Of a stretch of 50,191 nucleotides of DNA, positions 10,947 to 23,615 are shown one piece after another. Every line of letters starts with the position of its first letter. The first letter of the stretch is position 1. Both the position numbers and the translations under genes were made by a program. Source of the stretch: Saccoglossus kowalevskii (Eukaryota > Hemichordata > Enteropneusta > Harrimaniidae); contig NW_003105607.1 in the NCBI RefSeq assembly GCF_000003605.2, positions 334,550-384,740 of the forward strand, written 5' to 3'. The notes below the pieces were generated by a model, which was given only the letters and a program-made list of their open reading frames with translations, was not told the origin of the DNA and made no database searches.

Positions 10947-12966
10947 ATGGCATGGAACTTGGCAACATGTGATCACCCCGCTGTGCTGCAGCATATGCAA
11001 GAAGCAAACACCCAGCTCCTCAACGAAATCCGCAAAATAAGATGCAGCGAGTACAAGAAGTTGTTTCAGCAGACGAGGAGTTTTCTGGATGCGTTGGAGC
11101 GTACACCATTGGCACGCCATCGTTCTTACGGTCCGAGCGTGCGGACAATGAGACAGATTCGAGATTGCTACCACACTTCGCAAAAGATGGACGGTGAGAG
11201 AACGACACACTACACAGTTTTACTCGGCTACTTTATACATCTGGGAGACGAACTGCGACAGCTTGCCATTAACGTGAAAGAGTGGTTGGGGGAACCCGTG
11301 GAACAACTCACCGTTCACCCTTCCCAGGAAGCCTGCGGCAGGAAAATATTGGAGGAACTGGCATTCTGGGACACTTTCCTGAATGAAGATAATGATTTCA
11401 CTGATCTACATAAATACAAAACTTTGGAAGAATTTCGTGGTTTGAATACTGGGGAAGTCAGCATATATGGCGCCGTCGTTAATCTGTTGCCTGTAATGTT
11501 GAAAACTATCGAACTCATCACACAGGAGGTAAGAATAAACGAACATTGACATAGAATGCGAAACTTGCATCACAATGTGATCTATAGTATGATGTGTTAA
11601 TCATGATGTGCGTACGTTTTTGTGTTTAAATTATAAAAGTAATAAAATAAAATACTTTTATGATTTGAATGAAGATAATTTTCTAAAATTGCCAGATTAT
11701 ATATTTTAGTTATATTTTACGACAATATATTATGTCAAGAATACGAACTTCTCAGATGCTCGAATTGAAGCTGTTAGATCTGATCGTATGATTTGATGTT
11801 CATTTGTTTTTAATTTAAGTATTTGCAAAATATTAGGTTGGCAATATTATAAGATGACAAGTTGAATTAAAACACGTTTAAAGAAAACTTCTGATATCAA
11901 CACGAAATATGAAAATGTCAGATCTGCGGTTAATTTGGTTTGACACATTTTTTTTCGACAATCAAGCCAGAGAAGACAATGAGTCATAAATTGATATAAA
12001 ATCTACCAATCATCGAATCAGGACTTATGCAGTATTATGTGATCCGGTAATCACTACATTATTGTTACGTCATAGAATCACAAGACTGTATTATCTATTT
12101 AAATGTTCTATATACCATTGTAACTTTACAACTCATATGATGTGTTTTGTTACGACAGGTAACCAAATGGTTAAATACGACCTACCGCCTTGGCATGGGA
12201 ATCTTCAGAAATGGTAGAAGTATTCTAGTTCAAGAGTCCTCAAACGGCCCGGCTGTGCGCCCGGGATCAAGAGCAGGTTCATACGCCGGTTCACGCTCAG
12301 GATCACGTGCTGAACCTCGCCCAGTAAGCAGTCGAGACCATCGCCCCAGCAGTCGTGCCAGTTACGAACACCAGAGACCCGGCAGCAGAAGCAGCGCCAT
12401 GGTGGAGCGCCCGTCGACGGCGAGAGACAGACCGTGCAGTCGATATGGCCACACAATAGCTACACAGACAGATTTTCAAAGACCAGCCTCTAAAGATATC
12501 ACCAGGCCTGCTTCGAGGGACGCTCCGCGAACACGAATTGTGTCAGCACCAGTTTCCAGACGATCGTATGGTAAGTCTCAGGTAAAAAAAAACTTTCCCA
12601 TTTTGTAAGTAGAAGATAGAAATCCAACCCGCCACTATCCTTGATAAGTTAGTAACATACACCGAAGATAAAAAAAAAATACAGACAATACATGAGTATA
12701 GTGATACACGGTAAATTGCACCACTTATTATTATCTCGATATGAATGCATGCAATGGAATAATACACAAATATTCGATGGCATCGATGGGTTGCTATTTT
12801 TCTACAACGGTTCCGATTATTATTTTTATCAACAGCTGAACAACTTGCATCCCGATACAATGGAAGAATATCCCTATTGGAACGACCTCCATGGAAGCCC
12901 TCCTCCCAGGTACCACATAACCTCTACCCGAAATTGCACATACACCTCGGAGACAACGGATACTAA
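10947..12966 (+). CDS. Unrecognised helical protein with RPxS-repeat tail, paralogue 1 (374 aa)
   Basis: Three coding exons: 10947-11528, 12159-12570 and 12836-12966. The joined frame is 1,125 nt with a TAA stop. Exon 1 (194 residues) is predicted largely helical and shares SFLDA, ERTTH, ELTVHP/QLTVHP, NDF-DL-KYKTL and RGL--GEV with the minus-strand gene at 17009-18300 (roughly 45% identity by eye). Exon 2 opens with a conserved W-----LGMGI block. It then encodes a basic, disordered stretch rich in RPGSR/RPASR-type repeats and the motif ATQTDF, a TQT core typical of LC8 dynein light-chain ligands. Exon 3 ends in a conserved ERPPWKP block. Donor GTAAGT at 12571 was chosen over CAG|GTAAAA at 12582 because only phase 1 gives the RPPWKP tail shared with the paralogue. 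The ATG follows a TATACAG acceptor by 11 nt, implying a 5'-UTR intron. Function unknown; a ciliary or microtubule role is inference. Confidence 0.85.
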
Positions 12967-13920
12967 CGTCGACATGGTCGTACCGCCGGATTATTTCGAT
13001 CGAAGTCACATTTACCATCCTCGCTACTGAGAAGAACGCCCCCTTCACCAACAATTAATGTTGGTTTATCTACACAATTAAGAATACAGTCAAATAATCT
13101 GCAATATTTTAGTGGATACCTTCAAGTTGTTGAGCCACCATCATTGGCCACCACCGTCGTTTTAGATAAGCCTGCCAAATTATTTTCTATGGACACATTG
13201 GTTGTCAACATTCGTGCCTTATTGTACTTTTTAGTCTAAAACATTCATCCCGTGTCAGTGCCAGTACTGTACGGTTGTCTGTACCAATTCTAGTGTCCTT
13301 ATAAAAACCTGTATATATTTTAAGGTGAATGACTATCATTATTATCGTAGTATTTAAACTCTTCCTAATTGGTAGAAAACGCTGTATATATTGACATTTT
13401 TTTCTCAGGTTTATTTTCCGTTTACCGCGCTTTCAACTTTTTACAGTTTTAAGTCATGGTTCCCGGAATGAAACTCCCTCTGAATAGTATCGTAGAGGGC
13501 GCATTCTACGAAACATGCCCCGTTCTTGCAATATTACCCTGGGTTGGGAATTTGCCATTAAACACTCTGAGGGAGATGGTTGTTTTTCAATCTATACTGA
13601 AAAAAAGTTATAAATTATATATCTGTTGAAAATAAATAACTACAATATCCTAAAAGCTAGTTCAAAACAAAGAAACGCAATAATTTGCCATCCTCTCATC
13701 CCGTAGTTTATAATGGCAACCCCAACGTAAATAGCTGTTAAATATAAACAAGTTGTACCATGTACCAAGTAACTAATCACTCTGGGCGTAATCGCACGTG
13801 ACTACATGTATTGTCAGTTTCAGTAATAAAACATTTTTTTGTAGAATATTTTTGTACCGTATCAATATACTAGTGAATATCGTAACGAATAATGGAAGTC
13901 TATAATGATATATAAATGTA

Positions 13921-13956
13921 TTCACATATTAAATTTAGTTCACATATTAAATTTAG
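13921..13956. repeat. 18-bp perfect tandem duplication
   Basis: TTCACATATTAAATTTAG occurs twice head to tail without mismatch, in an AT-rich stretch about 1 kb beyond the stop codon of the plus-strand paralogue. Confidence 0.9.
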
Positions 13957-14144
13957 TTTATATGTACTTTTTATAGCATTGAAATAAACAGATAATAATG
14001 CGGGTTAAGTCGTTTCTGATTCTGCTCAAGTTCAATCTTGTATGTTTTGTTTGTTTGTGTGCGACTGTATGGTGGACTTTTGTCGTCCCATCAATCCCTA
14101 ACTAACCAGACATGGTCGGCGATAGTTAAGCGTTCGAGTGAGTC

Positions 14145-14176
14145 CGTCGGTGATAGCGCTATAACTATCACCGACG
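14145..14176. other. Perfect 12-bp-arm hairpin
   Basis: CGTCGGTGATAG and CTATCACCGACG are exact reverse complements around an 8-base loop. It is more GC-rich than its surroundings. It could form in the 3'-UTR of the plus-strand paralogue if that transcript extends 1.2 kb, or be a regulatory palindrome. Confidence 0.6.
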
Positions 14177-16524
14177 ATGTTAGTCTAATCCACAGCGTTC
14201 CCAGCTCGACATCAATCGTGGTATCACACCCCCAGAATCAACAGCATGAAATACACTTGGACTATAGAAGATTAGTAACGCGAATTAACCCATACTTTAA
14301 ACGAGCGTCGGTGAAACTCATTAAATGTATTTAATTTCAATTAGTAGTGAAATGCATGTCAAAACTGTAAGAAACTGTGTTAAACCTAAATATGAATCTG
14401 TGAAAAAATAGGAAACTGGCACTACAATTCAGATGGCTATGTTTATTTTGAAACAGTACTTTCTGTTCCATGGAGTACGTATGGATAACCATGTATTGTA
14501 CATATTGTATTGTAATTACGTGTTCCAATGGGAATGTGAACGAATTTAATTTTATAGGTTATGGGTACTTTTAATTTAATTTTAATGCGACGTTTTTAGA
14601 GGGTGCCCGACTTAAAATTCATTGAGAAAATATTGCTAATTTTAGTATTAGTTAACTGTGAACAATATAATGTTGTTTATTTTAAAGCGGGGGAGTCGTC
14701 GCCATAGCGTGTCATTTTTTACAAATAAGCGTCTATCCATGAGCCTTTGCATTTTAGCGTGTGTTGTTATCGTCGCTTGGGACTCAATTCCCGCGCGTGC
14801 GCAGGTGACGCCCCTCCCGCTTTATCCTTGTCATGTATGATATACATGTATACATCATAGTAACCCATCACACTAGAATTTGGAATATAGAAATATGTTG
14901 TCAGCATAGCGACAACCAATGGTAAAACTAACACTATAAACTCTAGAATTGTACAACTTCATTCTGGTAATAAACGTAAATTTGATGCCTCTGCCTTCAT
15001 CTGATTGTAACCATGGTGATAATATTAACTGTAATCGATAAATATAATGTTGTACTGAATCAGATGTGGATTTAGAGAAAACATAGAAAAATACGTCAAC
15101 AATATTTATTGTTGTATCCAACGTCTAGTACTCTATGACATGTTACTTCTTGAAAACGCACCAATCCCGTATCTGCTGATTGATTACCATTTGGATACAT
15201 ATTTAAAACAAGCTCTTCCGCTAATCTATTTTTCTCGGCACTGAGTGTGACAATCGTCATCTCTGACTCATTATCCAATAAAATCATCCTTGAATCACGG
15301 TTCAACCCTAGCGCTAGAGATGAAAGCTGATTTTCATCCTTGAATCTGGTAAAAAGTACTTCTTAGTAATTTCCAATTAACAGTGTACTAATGTGATTTT
15401 CTCAGTATGATGCCCTCTATTTTTCTCCTCTAAGTTACATTTTCGACGTAGAGGGTGTAATTCAAAGGTGTTTTGTTAACCTGCCACGCAACGCTTACTC
15501 AAAAGAAAATTTTGAGACCTGATGAATAATTATGTCATCAGAGTTCGCAACAACACATACAAATTGAACTGGTCCTTAGAAAATGATTACTGGGTTTCAG
15601 TGGTCAGAATAACCGACCTTCAACGTTGTACTTGACCGCGGGAATATGTTTACATCTTTTTAATTAAAGTTCGTTGTTAAATGAGGTTTGAATACTGGCC
15701 CGGTCATGCCACACCTCTCTGGTAAGTAGGCACAAACTAGGATTTTTTTTTAATCAAAATATTTACTATAATATCGTATTTCATTTAATGTTGTTATTAT
15801 TCTCTGGGGATATTTATTTTGTTGGGGAAATTGCCAACATTTTGTCAGCGCGTAAACTCGACGCACTGTTTCCAATAGGAACTGCAATCAACACACTTTT
15901 TGCAACACTCATTACAAGTTATACAGCCCCCCCCCCAGAAGAAAAAGACGTTTAGTGTCTTTGTTTTGAATGCCTTTAATATGGCGTATTTTAATTTAAT
16001 GGCAAATTCGAAAGTGACGTTCAAATAACGCGTTGAACGAGGATATATTTGTTAAAGTAAAATTCACATTTAAGGTTGTCTTATGTTTTCTGGTAATCTG
16101 ATATCATCCAATCAGGCGCGTCGATACATTCATGATCAACTATTCTTATCCAATCTGACTTGTTGACACATTTATGATAAACCAGGTGTGATAGTCACGT
16201 GACACAAACACGTTATCGGACTTGCAAATTCAATACCATCATGTACCTCTAAATGTGTAACGAAGAATTTGCCTTGGTGTTAACATATCTTTATTAATTT
16301 TGAAGTATTACATTTGACAACATTTCTCCAACAATGCAAGTTTATTTTAATCATTGCCACTGAGCACAATGCATGCTTTAAAAGAATTCATTTGCGCTTC
16401 TTTCTCTGTAATTCTATGTAGTTTTGATTTAGATATAAAACGAGCTCTAAGCATTTCCGTCAATTATTCACATCTTGATGTAGCTATTTTACACTGACAT
16501 ATGGTTTCCAAGGCTTAACCTTTT

Positions 16525-16735
16525 CACCACCAGAACTAGACTTTCTGCACTTTTTTATAATAATATTCAATATTTTTTTATATCAACCATAATTTTGGAG
16601 CAAACAGGAAATTTGAGTAAATTTTCAGTCACCACCAGACTTTCTCGCCCAAATTTGTCTCTGCACTTTCAATACCTTTGCGAATGAACCTTAATTTTGA
16701 AGCCAACAGACTAAACTTTAGTCACTTTTCAGTTT
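16525..16735. repeat. Degenerate tandem repeat, ~105-bp period, two units
   Basis: CACCACCAG recurs at 16525 and 16630. Each unit then carries a TTTCTGCAC/TCTCTGCAC block, an AACC(A/T)TAATTTTG block and a closing TTTTCAGT. The two copies are strongly diverged. Confidence 0.55.
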
Positions 16736-17008
16736 TTAATTAAAAATTTAGGCTACTTTTGTTCCCATATTCCGAAGGAAAGTGCAGACTATAAACAGGA
16801 CTATTTTGTGAATTTGTGATGAAAGAGGGAACTGGCGGTGCACACACACATTGGCGTTCAATGATTTCCACTAAGACCACAAGAAACATCGCATTGAAAG
16901 CTAAGCCCCATACCACCCGTGACACAATTTACTTTCAAATACTACTATATATACAATTCTCTTAGAACGGGGTCTATATATTACGATGAACCAGAACTGG
17001 AAGAGCGT

Positions 17009-18300
17009 TCATTTTCTCCTGGGGATAGGTTGGTGTATTTTCCCGGGAAATAAGTTGGTTGGTTGTTTCGATGGCGGTTTCCATGGTGGTCGTCCTTCCA
17101 TTGTGTTTTTATCTGCGGGAAAAAATAGCAAAAATAATCAAACTAACGATTTGTATAAAAAGAGTAGGATACTAAAAAAATTGTTGGACATATTCATTCA
17201 CAATAATAAAAAGGTTTGGACGGGCTTACTTTATGCTTTTTTATGATAACGTATACATTACCAAATAAATATATTATACTTACCGTTGACCCCCCCCCCC
17301 ACCTCTTCCTCAAATAAGATGTGTTATCGCAATCTTACCTTTATTGTCATTCGTGTCTTCTTTGGGCGTCGGTGGCGGTGTTGGTACTGGTGTATTTACT
17401 AACAAATGACTGTAAATACCCATTCCCAGTTGAGTGGTAATGTCGATCCAACTTGCTACCTAGTAATACAAGAGATATAACTTCCGTTATAATAGTGACA
17501 TAAATAATAACAAAGCTTGGTTTTTATTAGGATTAGTATAAAACGGGATAAACGTATGAATATGGCAGTCTAAAGAGTGATTTCGTTTCGTCATCCCCAC
17601 CCCGTCTGTTTCGTCGTTACCCTTCTACGATACGTGCCTCAGCAGATACTATGTCCCGGAACCAAGCATCTATAAGAATTTAAAATTAGAAGAAGCTATA
17701 ACTTACCATTCCTGGGACATCTTCGAGACATTGTAAGAGTACGGGAGGTAGATTAACTACGGGTGCCCACCCCGGAACCTCGCCGCAATCTAAACCGCGT
17801 AATTCCTGCAGAGTTTTGTACTTTCCTAAATCCATGAAATCATTCTCTTCTTCGATGTATTTAACAATAAAGTCGATTTCGCAGCATAGTTTTTTAGAAG
17901 CGGCCTCTTGATCTGGGTGGACTGTCAGTTCTTTTATGCCATCGCCGATCCACGCCCTCACTCGGTTTGCCAGGTCACGTATCGCCTGACAGACGTGTAA
18001 ATAGTAACCTAGTACAATGGTGAAGTGCGTCGTTCTCTCGTCGCCGTCCATCTCTCGGGACAACGCGTAACATTCGCGGACGTCGCGGATTGTGCGAATT
18101 CCGGCGAAGCTGTGGTCGTTTTCGGGGACTTTGCTGGTACGTTGCATGGCGTCCAAGAAACTACGTGACTGGCGGTACAGGGAGTTGTATTCACCTGCAC
18201 GGATGTGAGATATCTCCCGTATAAGCTGAGCGGTGGCGTCCTGCACGTACTCAATCATTAAGACCGGATCAAAACGAGCCGGTTTCGTGCCGTTACTCAT
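17009..18300 (-). CDS. Unrecognised helical protein, paralogue 2 (272 aa)
   Basis: Three coding exons on the minus strand: 18300-17707, 17459-17339 and 17112-17009 (TGA). The joined frame is 819 nt, with exon phases 0 and 1 identical to the plus-strand paralogue. Exon 1 encodes 198 residues with the family blocks SFLDA, DGDERTTH, KELTVHP, ENDFMDLGKYKTL and RGLDCGEV. Exon 2 is only 121 nt: it keeps the W-----LGMGI block, then a short PTPPPTPK linker, and lacks the 97-residue Arg/Ser repeat and TQT motif of paralogue 1. Exon 3 carries the conserved GRPPWKP block and a basic end. The start follows a TTATTACAG acceptor by 8 nt, as in the paralogue, so the longer open frame upstream to 18477 is intron. 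It is convergent with paralogue 1, consistent with an inverted local duplication. Function unknown. Confidence 0.85.
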
Positions 18301-18595
18301 CTTGACACCTGTAATAAACAATAAGAGAATCATCAAGTGAAGGCAACAGTTTAAATATGGCCCAGACCGACAATAAGGAGTACAGAAGATACACATGATG
18401 GGCACAAATCTTGTACTCAGAAGTAAGATAATGTTAACTATCTCTTCTTCTGTTGTGGAGTTATAATTATGAAGCAATCTTGATTGGTGGTTTAAGCGTA
18501 ATGTAAGAGTTACAACTTTCGCGTGACGTAGGTACGATACACTTCATTTTAACGAACTCTTTTGGAATCACACAAATAGTTTGTTATAGTGAAAT

Positions 18596-18690
18596 GTTCA
18601 TTATAATGAAGCACATAATATATTGGGTTTGTTATGTGTTCATTATATCAGGGGGAAAATATTGAGGTGTTCATTATAACGAGGTTACAA
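18596..18690. repeat. GTTCATTATA triple repeat, MITE-like remnant
   Basis: GTTCATTATA occurs at 18596, 18638 and 18669. The last is followed by ACGAGGTTACAATGTA, which resembles a transposon terminus. About 5 kb from any confirmed element end; treated as a degraded element. Confidence 0.4.
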
Positions 18691-18925
18691 TGTAATAATA
18701 AAGCGAGCATTGATATTAAACTAAATCCCAATGTAGCAATAATAATATATCCATCCGACGCAGTTTTTAATAAATTGTGGACACTTAACTGAAATTGTAA
18801 ATTAATAATTTATGCACATATTGGTTTGTTTTGAATATTCCTTGGTGACACGATAATATAATGACCACCATTGAATATGACATGTATAGCCGTATGTCAC
18901 ACGTTTTTTTTCACGACTAACCAGC

Positions 18926-18939
18926 GTTACTATGGCAAC
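18926..18939 (-). promoter_or_regulatory. Perfect RFX X-box 14-mer
   Basis: GTTACTATGGCAAC matches GTHNYYATRRNAAC at all positions. It lies 626 bp upstream of the start codon of the minus-strand paralogue, where a promoter or 5'-UTR intron is expected. RFX-bound X-boxes are an established mark of animal ciliary genes. A single chance match in 50 kb is not improbable. Confidence 0.4.
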
Positions 18940-21900
18940 CAATGCAATTTAAGTTTCATCTGCAAATTAGTCCGTTCATTATTTCGGGCGTGGTGAGTTG
19001 CAATTGCCGTACCGCTGTACAAGTACTTGATTTTGATGTTTCAAATTTGAAATTAATATATAATGGGAATAATAGCGGGAATGTTGTCACAATGTTATAA
19101 CGTTTACTGTTTATACAAGTGAGATTTGTTTCAAGACTGAACTCGGTGTAGCGGTAAGTTTCACTGAAAACGACTTTCAACTTGACTGTGAAAATTGACT
19201 TATCAATTTGTTCGTAAAATAAATATTCAGCTATCCGTCAAATAAAATGAGTTGAAATGTCAGATGACGTCATATCCGGTGACTTACAGTGCGTATATTA
19301 CTGTTTAACTCAGTCAACAACAGTCAAATCCACGTATTGTAGCTGATATATAGTTACACGCACTTTGAGTTAGGAACACAGTCGAACACCGAATTCGAAT
19401 TTATGTTCATGCTGAGAGATTGGTGTACAATGGCATTGCGTTTATACGCGTCGGAACCGAGCCATAAAACAGACACCCTTAAATATTATGAATGAGAGTT
19501 GTCACTATTGTCATTTCACGGTTGGTGGGTTTCCAATGGATTTGTATTGTCCAACTACTGATCAATGACGCGAAACGCCGGGTGCAGGACACTGGGTGAC
19601 GAAGACGCTTTTACGGCTTTATAGTCTGTATCTATAAAGGTGAACCCGGGCCGCAATGTTTATAAGTTGAGAATTTGAGATCGGACCATTGAATGTTAAA
19701 TCTGTTCTATATTTAATCTGGGAAATAACATAGACTTTTAAGTAGGTCCAGGTTTAAAAGTCATTTTCTGCACTCTTTATATATTACCGGGATATATTAC
19801 ATAATGATTGCGGGAGTCACCGGCGAAAGATTCTAGAATCTTGTTACAAATTGTCAACAACAAAAATTTTCATTTAAAATTTAGTGAGTTTCTTTAAACA
19901 ATGTTTTCAATCATGTAAGAATAGCTGGAAAACAAACCGCACAGAACAATGCATTCTTGCCATGTACATAACTGTTTAACTTTTCAAAAGAATAAATTCA
20001 AGGTTGGCTCGGCGTCTCCATAGGGAAAGACTCTACTATAATTGATTACAAATTTGAAACCATTTAAAAACGCCAGAACACAAATGTACTACTCCTTGGG
20101 GCCCAGCACGACGCAATGAATTGGAATAAGTCATCCGACTAAGCACCGGTACCACGTGTATAACAACCAGTTAAACTCACATATACGTGAATTATCATAT
20201 ATATTGGTCTTGGCCGCCGTGAGCCAGCACAGGTGTGGACGTGACACAAAGGTATAATCTAATCGTATTCTATAACCACATATAAATACATCGGTATCTG
20301 AGAATCCGCGTTGCCATAGTTACTATATTATAAAAACGATTGCAACAGACAATACAAATGTCGATAGCGAATTATTTTGTTGTATCGTTCAGAAACTGAA
20401 CATCGTAATTGTGATAAATATTTTAAACTGTAGGTTGTGACTAAAATATTGGCAACTGCACATATACAACTATAGTCTTAACGTATTGAAATCAATAAAC
20501 AGCACAATTAGGGTAATACATTATAGGAACGCTTTCCTTTATTCTATTGAAAAATGGCGGCGTTGCATATGTTCATACGGTGAACGTACACTCAATATGA
20601 TATTTACTCGCTGTTCAACAACAATTTATTCAGTATTCCGATAGCGGTCAGAAATATTATATTATTATTTGATTGATTAAAGGTTTCGGTAGTCATGCCT
20701 TGAATATGTAATTTGTGATTTCACCGACGATAATTGGCGAGAACGAGCCGAGACGTTGACCTGAAATCTGTTCGTATTTATATATAAACGGTGTAGGTTT
20801 CAATGTGTTGTCGTGAAATACTGAACAGACATCGATTTGGTAATGAAATATCAGCTGAACAATATCACTATTTAGAACGTGGTTATAAAATAACAGACCG
20901 CTGTGTGGTAGTTATGGGTCTCTTTGACGTTTGTATTGCACAGGAAATTAATTACCGCGTGGTTAAAACGGGCATATCAATTTAACACCGACGACGAAAA
21001 AAACATATCACGGCAACAAATGACGAATTGATCGACACATATTTCATCATGATATTTACATGGGAATTCACAGAAAGACTAGATGGTTGGTTGGTTGGAG
21101 ACGATCGTTTCTGACCTCGGGTCGAGTATCATGACATTAAATCTAACGGTAAATCTTATCCATGTACTTTAACTCGATGGCTTCATCAGTGGAATGTAAA
21201 TAAGTGAAATAGAAAGTGTAAATACTCACGCTGATTACAGCTGAAATCTGCAACAGAGTGTCTATTACAACCTATGAAATAGTGTAGTAATGTACCTTGT
21301 CGACTGCGATAACCACGAGCGGGGTGTCTATTGCCTCGTTACGAAGTAAACACGAGTTTCAACCCTGGCGACAACCATGGCAACGGACAGATCCACTGCT
21401 GTCATGCATGTTAGGTGTCATGGAGGTCACAGTCAGCACAATACTAGGCATAGTATTTTGCTGGGTTAAATGCCGCTATTCACCGGGGACGTCTTTGTGT
21501 AGACAAGGGGTGGATCGCAAATATGAACTTGTGTATGGTGAGTTGAAGGGGGAGATTAATATTTACGTCCATTAATCGGGAAATAACCAACCTCGTCATA
21601 ATATCATCTGTATCATGACATCGACAACGAAATGGAACAGCTCAGTATATGGAGTGTTGGCTGTGAGTGAAAAGAACATGGCTCTTTCAGATTTCAATAA
21701 CAGAATATTGAAGACTGCTTTCTAGCGCAATGTTTTATGTTGGCACTAATACCCACCCGTTATTTTCTTCTGCATTTTTACTTAATCCTCGCAGTAACGA
21801 AGGCGTCAGCCGTGCCCCGTGGCTGTCAAGTCAGAGAGAGGCGTGTTGGCCGCGGCGCCTAGATATAGTTAAAGTGGGCCCGATGCAGTAAACATCATCA

Positions 21901-22847
21901 TGCATTGTCCATTTTAACTGCAGTTCGATTCAACTTATAAAGTATATCGCGACTGCTTAGTATGACGAAATTTAAACTAAACCGGCTTTGTTTTGTGATA
22001 CGTATCACAGGCATGGTGCAACAGGAGGTGACGTAATCTGAGGGGAATTGTTGGAGGGTAATATTACTTGTAGAAGCATTTGTATACAAACATGTACAAT
22101 GCATCAACGACTGTACAATTACCGTCCATGCGAACTAGCTAATTGTTTTACCACAAAGTTAGCAAGTATTACATTCCCTTTCTAAACATGATCATTATTC
22201 AGTGCATATACCGGTAAATGTAACACGCAGCTACAATTCCCGTCTCTGTTATATATGCCGCAGTGAATGGAGATTACCCAAAAGCTATTCAACTGTCTTG
22301 TGATCACAAAGAGATCTATTGTACCACAATCCCTCTACTGTGAATGTATCGTACAATAAAGGCTCGGATTAAGATGTTGCCCGAAGCAGTCAGTGCACGA
22401 ACCGTTATAGGCAATGTGGCGCCGGCCACGATCTAGAATACTACTACATACGTGTGGACACCGTGCACGGAATATCGTTATCCCCATCAGTCCCAATGCA
22501 CTGATTGTGCGCTGAATATATCAGTTATTGAATATACACCAAGACTGTGTCGGGATAAATTAATATAAAACAACTTATATAGACATTTCATTTGACGAAT
22601 CTGGTTCATGATCTGAGACCTCTATAACTGACTTGCATACAGTCTCTTGTTTGGTGTTTTTTTTGAAATTTGGGATAGCGATCGCCCCCCCCCCATATAC
22701 TGTAGTACTAACTTAATTAAACACCACACCCAAATAAATGCAATCGATCTAGTCAAATTAAGAGTATCTTGAAATATAACTGACTGTCATGATTTACTCC
22801 AATAATTGAGTGAGCCAAAACAAAAAGTTTACCTCGTATATAGAGTG

Positions 22848-23046
22848 GTGATTAGGGGGCGGATCTATACCTACTCAATGAAGTGGTGAACCTCCCAGTG
22901 AGTGAACATATTGAGTAAGGCGAGCGGATTGGTACCTACTTCTTAAACGGTAAACTACCCCGTGAGTAATCAGAGAAAGTATGGGAGTGGATTGATATTT
23001 ATTCCGTAACGAAGTAAGACTTCCCAACGAGTAAACAGAGAAGGTA
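22848..23046. repeat. Degenerate tandem repeat, 64-65-bp period, three units
   Basis: Three diverged copies can be aligned by the sub-blocks GCGGAT/GCGGATT/GTGGATT, CCTACT and GTGAGT-A-CA-A-A-AGTA. The GAGTGA/GAGTAA landmark falls at about 22900, 22964 and 23029. Confidence 0.6.
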
Positions 23047-23615
23047 CAACTTTTTGTTGATTAACAGCTATATGTCAAAATTTTAGGATGAACATTTTAG
23101 GGTTGTTGCTAAATCTTTGGTATAGAGTATTACATGTATTCTTCATCGGTGTGGATACATAATGTATCAGATATCTGTAGCGTACCGTCGCTGGATAGGA
23201 ACGCCGACTGTCGCGCCATTGTACCGAATTGGTTATGTATCGTCTGTTTGTTCGCTTCGTTTTACTTTCACAATCGTTACGTTGTAAGTTTATTGCCGTG
23301 AAAAGAGAACGACCTGTTTATATATCAGAACTGAAAGTTGAATGAAACGAAACGACCACACCCGGTGACGCTGGTCATTGTTTTGAATTGCAAGGCCTCA
23401 GTCGTAAATTTCAGTAAATTAATCATACCATTCAATAATCTCATTGTTGGCATGCGCTCGAGTCATTAGTGTTGAAGGATGTATTTCTGACTGCAACGAA
23501 AAACGATACAATGATAGTACTTGGTCGCTGGTGGCACTGTGGTCGATTATTTGCTGTGTTTTCAAGTGGAACAAACCTTGCTACACAATACACTCATTAG
23601 GGTAACACAATTGGT

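Larger units (their letters stand above)
12967..17008. other. Region between the convergent paralogues
   Basis: Holds the 3' flanks of both convergent genes. Candidate poly(A) signals for the plus-strand gene include AATAAA near 13631. Also present are an 18-bp perfect tandem duplication (13921-13956), a 12-bp-arm hairpin (14145-14176), a C10 tract (15927-15936) and a two-unit degenerate tandem repeat (16525-16735). Short open frames here have no splice or composition support. Confidence 0.55.

Noticed and set aside
12692-13030. Plus-strand 112-codon open frame over the last exon of paralogue 1
   Set aside because: Its frame is not the one shared with the paralogue. The upstream half is intron; only 12836-12966 in another frame is coding.
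18301-18477. Upstream extension of the minus-strand paralogue frame
   Set aside because: A TTATTACAG acceptor lies 8 nt before the family-conserved ATG, and the other paralogue shows the same layout, so the extension is intron.
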